A stretch of DNA of 64,000 nucleotides. Origin: [Enterobacter] lignolyticus SCF1. GTDB lineage: Bacteria > Pseudomonadota > Gammaproteobacteria > Enterobacterales > Enterobacteriaceae. The notes below the pieces were generated by a model. That model saw only the letters and a list, made by a program, of their open reading frames with translations. It was not told the origin of the DNA and did no database searches. The DNA lies in the NCBI RefSeq assembly GCF_000164865.1, contig NC_014618.1:186001-250000 (forward strand). Direction: 5' to 3'. The position numbers and the translations under genes were made by a program. Positions 44,668 through 53,400 of the stretch are shown one piece after another. The stretch's first letter is position 1. Each line of letters opens with the position of its first letter.

Positions 44668-46674
44668 TTGCGCGTAAGCCGCTCACTCACAATTAAACAG
44701 ATGGCTATGGTGGCAGGCGTCACCATGGTGTTTGCCTTTATTTTTTGCTTCATTCTGCTGTTTCACTTCGTGCAGCAGAGCCGCTTTACCACCGCGACGC
44801 AGCTGGAAAGCATCGCCCGTTCGGTGCGCGAGCCGCTGTCTGCGGCGATCCTCAAAGGCGATATCCCGGACGCGGAGGCGATTCTGGGCCGCATTCAGCC
44901 TGCCGGCGTCGCCAGCCGCGCCGACGTGGTGCTGCCGAATCAGTTCCAGGCGCTGCGTATTCGCTTTATTCCGGAGCGGCCCGTTCCGGTGATGGTGACC
45001 CGCATTTTTGAGCTGCCGGTGCAGATTTCGCTGCCGATTTATTCGCTGGAGCGTCCGGCCAACCCGCAGCCTATTGCCTACCTGCTGCTGCAGTCCGACT
45101 CGTATCGCATGTATCAGTTTGTGATGAGCGCGCTTGCAACGTTAGTGACTGCTTACTTACTTTTGGTGCTGATGCTCACCGTGGCGATCACCTGGTGCAT
45201 CAACCGGCTCGTGGTGCGCCCGCTGCGCGCGATTGCCCGCGAGATTAACGACGTCATGCCGATGGACCGCGTCGGCCATCAGCTGGCGCTGCCGCGTCTG
45301 CATCATGACGATGAGATTGGCATGCTGGTGCGCAGCTACAACCGGAACCAGCAGTACCTGCTGCGCCAGCACGAAGAGGCAGGCAGCCACGCGACCCGTT
45401 ATCCGGTGTCTGAGCTACCGAACAAGGCCTTCCTGCTGGCGATGCTGGACCAGGCCGTCGCCCGTAAGGAGTCGACGGCGCTGATGGTTATCGCCTGCGA
45501 AACGCTGCAGGACACGGCAGGCGTGCTGAAGGAGACGCAGCGCGAGATGCTGCTGCTGACCCTGGTGGAGAAGCTGCGTGGGGTGATTTCTCCGCAAATG
45601 ATGCTGGCGCAGGCCAGCGGCTACGATTTTGCCATTCTGGCCAAAGGCGTCACCGAGTCCTGGCAGGCGATCACATTAGGTAAGCAAGTGCTCACTATCA
45701 TTAATGAGCGTTTGCCGCTCCAGGGCATTCAGCTGCGACCCAGCGCCAGCGTCGGTATCGCCATGTTCCACGGCGAACTCAGCGCCGAACAGCTGTATCG
45801 CCGGGCCTTTTCGGCGGCCTTTACCGCGCGGCGCAAGGGTAAGAATCAGATAGAGTTTTTTGACCCGGAAGAGATGGAGAAAGCGCAGCGTCGATTGACG
45901 GAAGAGAACGATATCCTGCTGGCGCTGGATAACCATCAGTTCGCCCTGTGGCTGCAGCCGCAGGTCAATATCGCCACCGGTGAAGTCTGCAGCGCTGAGG
46001 TGCTGTTACGCCAGCGGCAGCCGGACGGTAGCTGGGCGCTGCCCTGCGACCTTATCGACAGGATTGAAAACTGCGGCCTGATGGTGACCGTGGGCTACTG
46101 GGTGCTGGAGGAGTCCTGCCGTCTGCTGGCGGCGTGGCAGAGCCGCGGCATAATGCTGCCGCTGTCGGTCAACCTTTCCGCTTTGCAGCTGCTGCATGAA
46201 AACATGGTGTCGGACATGCTGGAGCTGATGAACCGTTACCGTATCGCCCCGAACACGCTGGTGCTGGAGGTGACCGAGAGCCGCCGTATTGACGACCCGA
46301 AGGCCGCAGTCGCCATTCTGCGCCCGCTGCGCAATGCCGGGGTACAGATAGCGCTGGATGACTTTGGGATGGGCTATGCCGGGCTGCGTCAGCTGCAGCA
46401 TATGAAATCGCTGCCGGTGGATATTCTGAAGATTGACCGGGTCTTTGTGGAGTCCCTGCCGGAGGACGCCAGCATGGTGGCTGCAATAATCCAGCTGGCG
46501 CGCAGCCTCAGCCTCAGCATTGTGGCGGAGGGCGTGGAGACGCAGTCGCAGTACGACTGGCTGAAGGCGGCGGGCGTCGACTGCGCCCAGGGGTTCCTGT
46601 TTGCCCGCGCCGTGCCGCTGGAAACCTTTGAGCAAAAGTACCTCAGCCTGGCGGGAGAGGATGAAAACGTGTAA
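44668..46674 (+). CDS. pdeK: PdeK/HmsP-like c-di-GMP phosphodiesterase
   Basis: 668 aa with a TTG start (MRVSRSLTIKQMAMV), GGGGAG 8 nt upstream. Two membrane segments (about 13-37 and 150-175) flank a periplasmic sensor, then a HAMP-like region, a degenerate GGDEF (GYDFAILA) and a C-terminal EAL domain with SAEVLLR, LEVTESRR, DDFGMGYAGL, LKIDRVFV and QGFLFARAVP. The EAL catalytic motifs look intact, so it likely hydrolyses c-di-GMP; in Yersinia the homologue HmsP limits biofilm. It lies right after the cellulose operon. Confidence 0.93.
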   Translation: MRVSRSLTIKQMAMVAGVTMVFAFIFCFILLFHFVQQSRFTTATQLESIARSVREPLSAAILKGDIPDAEAILGRIQPAGVASRADVVLPNQFQALRIRFIPERPVPVMVTRIFELPVQISLPIYSLERPANPQPIAYLLLQSDSYRMYQFVMSALATLVTAYLLLVLMLTVAITWCINRLVVRPLRAIAREINDVMPMDRVGHQLALPRLHHDDEIGMLVRSYNRNQQYLLRQHEEAGSHATRYPVSELPNKAFLLAMLDQAVARKESTALMVIACETLQDTAGVLKETQREMLLLTLVEKLRGVISPQMMLAQASGYDFAILAKGVTESWQAITLGKQVLTIINERLPLQGIQLRPSASVGIAMFHGELSAEQLYRRAFSAAFTARRKGKNQIEFFDPEEMEKAQRRLTEENDILLALDNHQFALWLQPQVNIATGEVCSAEVLLRQRQPDGSWALPCDLIDRIENCGLMVTVGYWVLEESCRLLAAWQSRGIMLPLSVNLSALQLLHENMVSDMLELMNRYRIAPNTLVLEVTESRRIDDPKAAVAILRPLRNAGVQIALDDFGMGYAGLRQLQHMKSLPVDILKIDRVFVESLPEDASMVAAIIQLARSLSLSIVAEGVETQSQYDWLKAAGVDCAQGFLFARAVPLETFEQKYLSLAGEDENV

Positions 46675-46760
46675 TTCGTTACGCGCTTGTGCGAGTCAGC
46701 TCAAATTTTTTAACATTTCTGTAATTGAATGTTTCTGTAGTGTTTCGTGGATGTTATTTT

Positions 46761-46800
46761 AAAGCCGCAGGCTGAAAAACCCTACATGGCCTGTGGTTTT
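46761..46800 (+). promoter_or_regulatory. Leader hairpin before dctA
   Basis: AAAGCCGCAGGC (46761-46772) pairs with GCCTGTGGTTTT (46789-46800) as a 12-bp RNA stem with two G-U pairs; the dctA ribosome site AAGGA begins 4 nt later. It could restrict ribosome access or act as an attenuator. Seen in sequence; role inferred. Confidence 0.4.
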
Positions 46801-46816
46801 ACCTTAAGGACATCCT

Positions 46817-48103
46817 ATGAAAACCTCTCTGTTTAAAAGCCTCTATTTCCAGGTCTTAACAGCTATCGCCGTCGGTATTCTGCTCGGCCACTTCTACCCG
46901 GAGTTGGGCGCGCAAATGAAACCGTTTGGCGATGCCTTCGTTAAGCTCATTAAAATGATTATTGCACCGGTCATTTTCTGTACCGTCGTCACCGGCATCG
47001 CGGGTATGGAAAGCATGAAGGCCGTGGGGCGTACCGGAGCGGTTGCGCTGTTGTATTTCGAAGTGGTCAGTACGCTGGCGCTGATTATCGGCCTTATCAT
47101 CGTCAACCTGGTACAGCCAGGCGCCGGGATGAACGTCGATCCGGCGACCCTGGATGCGCACGCCGTCGCGGTCTATGCCGAGCAGGCGAAAGACCAGGGC
47201 GTGGTCGCATTCTTGCTGGATATTATCCCTTCAAGCGTGATCGGCGCGTTTGCCAGCGGCAATATCCTGCAGGTGCTGATGTTTGCCGTACTGTTTGGCT
47301 TCGCTCTGCATCGCCTTGGCAGTAAAGGGCAGCTGATTTTTAACGTGATCGAAAGCTTCTCGCAGGTGATTTTCGGCATCATCAACATGGTGATGCGTCT
47401 GGCGCCGATCGGCGCGTTCGGCGCGATGGCTTTCACCATCGGCAAATACGGCGTAGGCACGCTGGTGCAGCTGGGGCAGCTGATTATCTGCTTCTACATC
47501 ACCTGTATTCTGTTTGTGGTGCTGGTGCTGGGCTCAATCGCCCGCGTGACGGGCTTCAGCATTTTCAAATTTATCCGCTACATCAAAGAAGAGCTGCTGA
47601 TCGTGCTGGGGACCTCCTCTTCCGAGTCCGCGCTGCCGCGCATGCTCGATAAGATGGAAAAGCTGGGCTGCCGCAAGTCGGTGGTCGGCCTGGTCATTCC
47701 GACCGGCTACTCGTTCAACCTTGACGGGACGTCGATATACCTGACTATGGCGGCGGTGTTTATCGCGCAGGCGACGAACAGCCATATGGATATCTTTCAC
47801 CAGATAACCCTGCTGGTGGTGCTGCTGCTCTCCTCTAAAGGGGCGGCGGGCGTGACCGGTAGCGGCTTTATCGTGCTGGCGGCGACCATTTCCGCCGTCG
47901 GACATCTGCCGGTGGCTGGCCTTGCGCTGATCCTCGGTATTGACCGCTTTATGTCGGAAGCGCGCGCGCTGACCAACCTGGTGGGCAACGGCGTTGCGAC
48001 GGTGGTCGTCGCAAAATGGGTGAAAGAGCTGGACAGCAAAAAGCTGGACGATGTGCTGAATAATCGTACTCCGAGTGAAAAACCGCACGGATTATCCTCT
48101 TAA
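46817..48103 (+). CDS. dctA: C4-dicarboxylate:cation symporter DctA
   Basis: 428 aa, DAACS family. Motifs: LIKMIIAPVIFCTVVTGIA, the Ser-rich re-entrant loop VLGTSSSESALPRM, TGYSFNLDGTSIYLTMA, and the LTNLVGNGVATVVVAKW substrate/cation site. Imports succinate, fumarate and malate aerobically across the inner membrane. The ATG follows TAAGGA. A 10-bp terminator stem follows the stop. Confidence 0.97.
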   Translation: MKTSLFKSLYFQVLTAIAVGILLGHFYPELGAQMKPFGDAFVKLIKMIIAPVIFCTVVTGIAGMESMKAVGRTGAVALLYFEVVSTLALIIGLIIVNLVQPGAGMNVDPATLDAHAVAVYAEQAKDQGVVAFLLDIIPSSVIGAFASGNILQVLMFAVLFGFALHRLGSKGQLIFNVIESFSQVIFGIINMVMRLAPIGAFGAMAFTIGKYGVGTLVQLGQLIICFYITCILFVVLVLGSIARVTGFSIFKFIRYIKEELLIVLGTSSSESALPRMLDKMEKLGCRKSVVGLVIPTGYSFNLDGTSIYLTMAAVFIAQATNSHMDIFHQITLLVVLLLSSKGAAGVTGSGFIVLAATISAVGHLPVAGLALILGIDRFMSEARALTNLVGNGVATVVVAKWVKELDSKKLDDVLNNRTPSEKPHGLSS

Positions 48104-48126
48104 TTCCGCCACTTACCTCTGTAATC

Positions 48127-48156
48127 TGCCCGCAGTCCCTTGATGGACTGCGGGCT
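48127..48156 (+). terminator. dctA terminator
   Basis: CCCGCAGTCC (48129-48138) / GGACTGCGGG (48145-48154), loop CTTGAT, 25 bp after the stop; weak T-tract (CTCCT). Confidence 0.75.
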
Positions 48157-48289
48157 CCTGCGCATAATTGACGTTATTTTTCGACAAACGTGTGACTTTT
48201 TGCCGTTTGTACGGTCTAAACGACGTATTTAACTCATCATTTTGATAGTGAGTTGTTTTTATAACCAGGATTGTTGATCAGGGGTTCAC

Positions 48290-49780
48290 ATGCAGGGCAC
48301 AAAAATTCGACTCGTTGCTGGCGGTTTGCTGATTATGGCGGCGGCTGGCTACGCGCAGGCAGAAGCGCTCCAGCCAGACCCGGCATGGCAACAGGGAACA
48401 CTGGCGAACGGTCTCCAGTGGCAGGTGCTGACAACGCCTCAGCGTCCCAGCGATCGTGTTGAGATCCGCCTTCAAATCAACATCGGCGCCCTGAGCGAAA
48501 GCGCGCGCCAGAGCGGCTACAGCCACTTTATTCCCCGCCTTGCGTTAACGCAGAGCGGCAGTTTACCGACCATGCAGGCGCGATCGCTGTGGCAGCAGGG
48601 GATCGACCCTCAGCACCCGATGCCGCCCGCCGTTGTCTCCTATGATTTCACCCAGTTTAACCTCAGCCTGCCGAACAGCCGCAATGACCTGCTGAAAGAG
48701 GCGCTGACCTGGCTTGCCGACGCCAACGGCAAGCTGACCATCACTCCGGAAGCGGTTAAGCATGCGCTGGGCGGCGCAGATATGGTGGCGACCTGGCCCC
48801 TGGACCCGAAAGAGGGCTGGTGGCGCTATCGTCTGAAAGGGTCGACCATGCTGGGGCACGATCCGGCGGAACCGCTGAAGCAGCCGGTCGATGTGGAGCA
48901 GCTGAAAGCGTTCTACGACAAATGGTATACCCCTGACGCCATGACGCTTCTCGTCGTGGGCAACGTCGACAGCCGCAGCGTGGCTGAGCAAATCAATAAA
49001 ATCTTCGGCGAGCTGAAGGGCAAACGCGAAACGCCTGCGGCGGTGCCCGCGCTGGCGCCGCTACCACCGCAGGCCGTCAGCATCATGACCGATGCGGTGC
49101 GCCAGGACCGGCTCTCCATTATGTGGGACGGCCCGTGGACGCCAATCCGTGATTCCGCCGCGCTGCAGCGCTACTGGCGCGCCGACCTCGCGCGCGAGGC
49201 GCTGTTCTGGCACGTACAGCAGAACCTGAGCAAGAACAATGTGAAGGATATCGGCATCGGCTTTGACTGCCGCGTGCTGTACCTGCGCGCGCAGTGCGCC
49301 ATCAACGTCGATTCTCCAACCGAGAAGCTGGAAAACAACCTGGGGCTGGTCACCCGCGAGCTGGCGAAGGTTCGCAGTGCGGGTCTGCCGGAAGAAGAGT
49401 TTAATGCGCTGATTGCGCAGAAGGATCGGGAGCTGCAGAAGCTGTTTGCCACCTATGCGCGCACCAATACCGATATTCTGATCAGCCAGCGTCTTCGTGC
49501 GCTGCAAAATCAGGTGGTGGATATCGCGCCGGAGCAGTACCAGAAGCTGCGCCAGGAGTTCCTCAGTTCGTTAACCCTTGAGCAGCTCAACCAGGATCTG
49601 CGCCAGCAGCTGTCGCAGGAAATGGCGCTGGTGCTGCAGCAGCCGAAAGGGGAACCGGAATATAACATGAAGGATCTGCAGGCAATCTGGGACAAGCTGA
49701 TGGTGCAATCCGCCGCCGCGGCGCCCGCCGTCAGCGATGATGCGCACCAGAACGTCACGGATACGCCGCCAGCGCAGTAA
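48290..49780 (+). CDS. yhjJ: YhjJ, M16-peptidase-like periplasmic protein without the zinc motif
   Basis: 496 aa. Signal peptide (GYAQA), then the M16 (pitrilysin/insulinase) fold; FYDKWYTPDAMTLLVVGNVD is typical of the family. Where active members have HxxEH, this protein reads H79-FIP-R83, lacking Glu and the second His, as does E. coli YhjJ (HAIPR). It is therefore probably a catalytically inactive, periplasmic M16 homologue. Function unknown. It faces kdgK tail to tail. Confidence 0.92.
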   Translation: MQGTKIRLVAGGLLIMAAAGYAQAEALQPDPAWQQGTLANGLQWQVLTTPQRPSDRVEIRLQINIGALSESARQSGYSHFIPRLALTQSGSLPTMQARSLWQQGIDPQHPMPPAVVSYDFTQFNLSLPNSRNDLLKEALTWLADANGKLTITPEAVKHALGGADMVATWPLDPKEGWWRYRLKGSTMLGHDPAEPLKQPVDVEQLKAFYDKWYTPDAMTLLVVGNVDSRSVAEQINKIFGELKGKRETPAAVPALAPLPPQAVSIMTDAVRQDRLSIMWDGPWTPIRDSAALQRYWRADLAREALFWHVQQNLSKNNVKDIGIGFDCRVLYLRAQCAINVDSPTEKLENNLGLVTRELAKVRSAGLPEEEFNALIAQKDRELQKLFATYARTNTDILISQRLRALQNQVVDIAPEQYQKLRQEFLSSLTLEQLNQDLRQQLSQEMALVLQQPKGEPEYNMKDLQAIWDKLMVQSAAAAPAVSDDAHQNVTDTPPAQ

Positions 49781-49793
49781 CTCCCCTTAGCGC

Positions 49794-49823
49794 CAGGCCC
49801 TCTCCCGTAAGGAAGAGGGCCTG
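49794..49823. terminator. Bidirectional hairpin between yhjJ and kdgK
   Basis: CAGGCCCTCT (49794-49803) / AGAGGGCCTG (49814-49823), loop 10 nt. Between convergent genes; also resembles the other CCCTC palindromes here. Confidence 0.65.
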
Positions 49824-49829
49824 CGTTGC

Positions 49830-50759
49830 TTAACGCGGCATCGCCTCGCGCGGGATAATCGCGCCGCGATACTGAATCACCGTACTCGCGGTCAGATGGC
49901 CGCGCGCCGCGGCGGATGCGGCATCGCCGCCGGTCAGGCGTACCGCCAGATAACCGGCGCTGAAGGAGTCGCCTGCCGCCGTGGTATCCACCACTTTCTC
50001 TTTCGGCAGCTTCACTGCGGGCACCTCAATCACCGCTTCGCCGGCAATTGCCACCAGGCAGGCGTCGGCGCCGCGCTTAATCACCACTTCCGTCACGCCA
50101 GCCGCCTGGGTGCGGGCAATAACGTCATCGACCGGTTTTTCTCCCCACAGCGCATCTTCGTCATCCAGCGTCAGGAAGGCGATATCGGTGCACTGCAGCA
50201 TCTGCTGGTACACCTGCTGCGTCTCTTCGCGGCTGGCCCACAGGCGCGGACGGTAGTTGTTATCGAAAATCACCTTGCCGCCGTTGGCGCGGCATTCGCG
50301 CAGCAAGGACAGCAGCTTGTCGCGGCTGGTAGGGCTGAGGATCGCGAGGCTTATTCCGCTGAGATACAGGTAGTCAAAGGTGGCCAGCGTTTCGCAAATC
50401 GCGGCGGACTGCTCGCTCTCCAGCCAGAATTTTGCCGCCGCTTCGTTGCGCCAGTAGTAGAAGGTGCGCTCGCCGGTATCGTCAGTTTCGATGTAGTAGA
50501 GCCCCGGCAGGCGGTTTTCCATACGCTGAATCAGTTCGGTGCCGACGCGTTCGCCCTGCCAGGCGTCAAGCATCTGCTGGCTGAAGCTGTCGGTGCCCAG
50601 TGCGGTCACATAGTCCACGTGCAGCGCGGCAGGGTCGACCTGGCGGGCGATGTACACGGAGGTGTTGAGTGTATCTCCGCCGAACCCACGGTTTACCGCC
50701 GCCCCTTTTTCAGACAGCTCAATCATGCATTCGCCGATCACGGCAATTTTCCTGGACAT
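49830..50759 (-). CDS. kdgK: 2-keto-3-deoxygluconate kinase
   Basis: 309 aa from ATG 50759 (MSRKIAVIGECMIEL), the E. coli length; the longer frame to 50879 has no homologous N-terminus. PfkB-family kinase: GGDTLNTSVYIARQ, catalytic DTTAAGDSFSAGYLAVRL. Converts 2-keto-3-deoxygluconate to KDPG for the Entner-Doudoroff pathway (pectin and hexuronate degradation). A KdgR-like operator lies 70-88 bp before the start. Confidence 0.95.
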   Translation of the reverse strand: MSRKIAVIGECMIELSEKGAAVNRGFGGDTLNTSVYIARQVDPAALHVDYVTALGTDSFSQQMLDAWQGERVGTELIQRMENRLPGLYYIETDDTGERTFYYWRNEAAAKFWLESEQSAAICETLATFDYLYLSGISLAILSPTSRDKLLSLLRECRANGGKVIFDNNYRPRLWASREETQQVYQQMLQCTDIAFLTLDDEDALWGEKPVDDVIARTQAAGVTEVVIKRGADACLVAIAGEAVIEVPAVKLPKEKVVDTTAAGDSFSAGYLAVRLTGGDAASAAARGHLTASTVIQYRGAIIPREAMPR

Positions 50760-50828
50760 AGTCTTCAACCCGGTTCTGATGCAAAAAGTAGCGCTAGTGT
50801 GCGCTGCGAGAATTTTATGGTCAACCAT

Positions 50829-50847
50829 ATTAAAACGGCGTTCCATT
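50829..50847. promoter_or_regulatory. Candidate KdgR operator upstream of kdgK
   Basis: On the minus strand AATGGAACGCCGTTTTAAT, compared with the KdgR palindrome AATGAAAC-nnn-GTTTCATT: three mismatches in 16 informative positions. KdgR represses kdgK in E. coli and pectinolytic enterobacteria. Confidence 0.55.
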
Positions 50848-50919
50848 ATTTTTTTTGAGCTAACGCGTATTCCTTCCATTTTCTCCCGCCGCGGATACGG
50901 AAAATGGCCGCGTTGAACA

Positions 50920-50946
50920 TAAAGTTCTCAATGCCGCCGCCGATAA
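50920..50946 (+). promoter_or_regulatory. Sigma-28 (FliA) promoter of pdeH
   Basis: TAAAGTTC (50920-50927), exactly 11 bp, GCCGATAA (50939-50946). This is a near-perfect match to the flagellar sigma-28 consensus TAAAGTTT-N11-GCCGATAA. Transcription would begin around 50953, which excludes the upstream in-frame ATG at 50951 and supports the start at 50996. Confidence 0.92.
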
Positions 50947-50995
50947 CCCAATGACGAGTTTCGACGGATTTATCCCTTTCAACAGGACAGCTGAG

Positions 50996-51769
50996 ATGAA
51001 GTTAAAGCAGGTTATCCAACAGCTAAGCATTCCCGACCCAGGTCTCGAAAGCCTGCAGGAGCGGTGCTACTGGCTGGAGTGTGAGCGTGCTTATACTTAC
51101 CAGCCGATCTACAAAACCGACGGTCGCCTGATGGCCATCGAGGTGCTAACGGTGGTTACCCATCCCGAGCGCCCGGGCCAGCGGATCGCTCCCGATCGCT
51201 ACTTCTCGGAGGTTGCGGTTCGCCAGCGTATTGATGTGATAAAAGAGCAGCTGGCGGCGCTGAATGAAAAGCAGCGCTTCTTCGAAGACAATGACGTTCT
51301 GGCCTCGGTGAACGTGGACGGCCCGACGCTGATGGCGATGCGCCAGGAGCCGCAGCTGCTGGCGCAAATCAGGGCAACGCCCTGGCTGCGCTTTGAGCTG
51401 GTCGAGCATGTGCGCCTGCCGCAGGACTCCACCATCGCCTCTATCTGCGAGTTTGGTCCGCTGTGGCTGGATGACTTCGGTACCGGGATGGCGAACTTTT
51501 CCGCCCTGAGCGAGGTGCATTACGACTACATCAAAGTCGCGCGCGATCTGTTCATCATGCTGCGGAAAACCCCGGAGGGGCGCAATCTCTTTATCCTGCT
51601 GCTGCAGCTGATGAACCGCTATTGCCAGGGCGTGATTGTCGAAGGCGTTGAGACGCTGGAAGAGTGGCGCGACGTTCAGCAGTCCCCGGCCTTTGCGGCG
51701 CAGGGCTATTTCCTGTCGCGCCCGGTTCCGCTTGCGACGCTTGAAAACGTGATGCTGAAGCTGGTCTGA
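50996..51769 (+). CDS. pdeH: PdeH (YhjH) c-di-GMP phosphodiesterase
   Basis: 257 aa from ATG 50996. A stand-alone EAL domain with no sensor: EVL at residues 49-51 (the EAL position), SVNVDGP, RFELVEHVRLP, LDDFGTGMANFS, KVARDLF, GVIVEGVET and QGYFLSRP. It hydrolyses c-di-GMP to pGpG and is the main housekeeping PDE that keeps motile cells low in c-di-GMP, relieving YcgR braking of flagella. The FliA promoter upstream places it in the flagellar regulon. Confidence 0.95.
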   Translation: MKLKQVIQQLSIPDPGLESLQERCYWLECERAYTYQPIYKTDGRLMAIEVLTVVTHPERPGQRIAPDRYFSEVAVRQRIDVIKEQLAALNEKQRFFEDNDVLASVNVDGPTLMAMRQEPQLLAQIRATPWLRFELVEHVRLPQDSTIASICEFGPLWLDDFGTGMANFSALSEVHYDYIKVARDLFIMLRKTPEGRNLFILLLQLMNRYCQGVIVEGVETLEEWRDVQQSPAFAAQGYFLSRPVPLATLENVMLKLV

Positions 51770-51770
51770 A

Positions 51771-51805
51771 ACCCTCATGCCGCGCCGCTGCGCCAGGGTG
51801 AGGGT
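51771..51805. repeat. REP-like hairpin between pdeH and yhjE
   Basis: ACCCTCA (51771-51777) pairs with TGAGGGT (51799-51805); GC-rich loop. It lies between convergent genes and may help end both transcripts. Same CCCTC/GAGGG theme as other elements. Confidence 0.5.
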
Positions 51806-51815
51806 CTCAGGCGGA

Positions 51816-53138
51816 TTACAGCGACTGATGCCGCGTTTCGTGGGTCAGCACCAGCGCAATCAGCGTCAGCACCGCCATACTGGCCAGATAGTAGCCGACA
51901 TACGCCAGGCCCCAGTTTCCCTGCAGCCACGCCGCAATATAGGGCGCAACCGACGCGCCCAGAATCGACGAGACGTTGTACGAGAATGACGCGCCGGTAT
52001 AGCGCACTTCCGTCGGGAACAGCTCCGGCAGCAGCGCGCCCATCGGGCCGAACGTCAGCCCCATCAGGCTCAGGCCGATCAGCAGATACGCCATGATAAG
52101 CGCCGGATGACCGGAGCCCAGCAGCGGCTGAAACACAAACAGCCCGAACAGAATGATGAGCGTGGTGATAGCGATCATGCTCTTACGACGGCCAAAACGG
52201 TCGGCCAGCAGGCCAGCAACCGGCACCATCACGCCAAAGCCAATCACCGCCATCATCAGCATCCACAGCACTTCATTTCGCGGCAGCCCCAGGCCGTGCG
52301 GCACCGCGGCGGTGCTGTAGGTCATGGAGTAGACGGTCATGATGTAGAACAGCGTATAGGTCGCCAGCATGATGAAGGTGCCGAGGAGGGTGACGCGCAG
52401 GTGCTTGCTCAGCAGGGTGCCGAGCGGGATTTTGACCTGCTTTTTCGCCGCCGCCACTTTGGCGAAGACCGGCGTTTCGTGCAGGGAAACGCGCACATAG
52501 AGCCCGATAATGACCAGCACGGCCGAGAAGATAAACGGCACGCGCCAGCCCCAGCTCATAAACTGCTCGTCGGTCAGCAGCCAGGAGAGCAGCAGGAAGG
52601 TGCCGTTAGCGAAGAAGAAGCCGATGGGCGCGCCAAGCTGCGGGAACGAGCCGTACAGCGCGCGCTTCTTCGCAGGGGCGTTTTCGGTCGCCAGCAGCGC
52701 AGCGCCTCCCCATTCGCCGCCAAGGCCCAGACCTTGACCAAAGCGCGCTAGCGCCAGCAGCATTGGCGCCAGAATGCCGATGGTTTCATAGCCGGGCAGC
52801 AGGCCGATAAGCACCGTCGAGATGCCCATCGTCAGCAGCGACGCGACCAGCGTCACCTTACGTCCGACGCGGTCGCCGAAATGGCCGAACAGCGCCGAGC
52901 CTATCGGGCGGGCGACAAAGGCGATAGCGAAGGTGGCCAGCGACTGCAGGGTCGCCGCCGCCGGGTCGCCCTGTGGGAAGAAGATATGCGGAAAGACAAT
53001 AACCGCGGCGGTTGCGTAAATATAGAAGTCGAAGAACTCGATAGCGGTACCGATAAGCGAGGCGACGACCACCTTATTACGCGAGTTTACCGGGGCGATG
53101 GAGGGTTCGTTATCGAGCGTTGTGGCGGTTGCTTGCAT
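51816..53138 (-). CDS. yhjE: YhjE, MFS metabolite:proton symporter
   Basis: 440 aa, 12 membrane segments, MHS family (relatives of ProP, ShiA, KgtP). Motifs: ASLIGTAIEFFDFYIYATAA, GHFGDRVGRKVTLV (loop 2-3), GLGLGGEWGGAALLATENAP and ADRFGRRKSM. Strong match to E. coli YhjE. Substrate unknown; probably an organic acid or zwitterion taken up with protons. Confidence 0.93.
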   Translation of the reverse strand: MQATATTLDNEPSIAPVNSRNKVVVASLIGTAIEFFDFYIYATAAVIVFPHIFFPQGDPAAATLQSLATFAIAFVARPIGSALFGHFGDRVGRKVTLVASLLTMGISTVLIGLLPGYETIGILAPMLLALARFGQGLGLGGEWGGAALLATENAPAKKRALYGSFPQLGAPIGFFFANGTFLLLSWLLTDEQFMSWGWRVPFIFSAVLVIIGLYVRVSLHETPVFAKVAAAKKQVKIPLGTLLSKHLRVTLLGTFIMLATYTLFYIMTVYSMTYSTAAVPHGLGLPRNEVLWMLMMAVIGFGVMVPVAGLLADRFGRRKSMIAITTLIILFGLFVFQPLLGSGHPALIMAYLLIGLSLMGLTFGPMGALLPELFPTEVRYTGASFSYNVSSILGASVAPYIAAWLQGNWGLAYVGYYLASMAVLTLIALVLTHETRHQSL

Positions 53139-53304
53139 ACTATTTTCTTATTTTTCAGGCGAACGAAGGGTCATATTACGCACAGCAAAAGTGATATTTC
53201 AATGTGTAACAAGAGGGTGGTGTGGATAAAAAACAGCCAAAAAGCGGATAATTTTCAGACCAGCAATTTCGCTTCTATGAAATGCTTCACATAAATTTAT
53301 AAAC

Positions 53305-53359
53305 AGCAGATAAATCCAGTTTTCAGTTAAATAAAAGTTACTAACTGGATTTATCTGCT
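53305..53359. repeat. 17-bp perfect inverted repeat upstream of the yhjD 3' end
   Basis: AGCAGATAAATCCAGTT (53305-53321) and AACTGGATTTATCTGCT (53343-53359) are exact reverse complements around a 21-nt AT-rich loop. It lies in the 262-bp gap between yhjE and yhjD, 42 bp past the yhjD stop on the minus strand. There is no T-run on either side. Confidence 0.75.
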
Positions 53360-53400
53360 AATCATTCGGCACGGACTGATATTTCAGGCCGCCAGCCCGT

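Noticed and set aside
46689..46706. CRP-like site upstream of dctA (TGTGC-N6-GCTCA)
   Set aside because: CRP control of dctA is expected from E. coli, but the match to TGTGA-N6-TCACA is weak in the right half, so it is not listed as a feature.
50951..50995. Upstream ATG of pdeH at 50951
   Set aside because: It coincides with the predicted transcription start of the FliA promoter, so it cannot serve as the main start.
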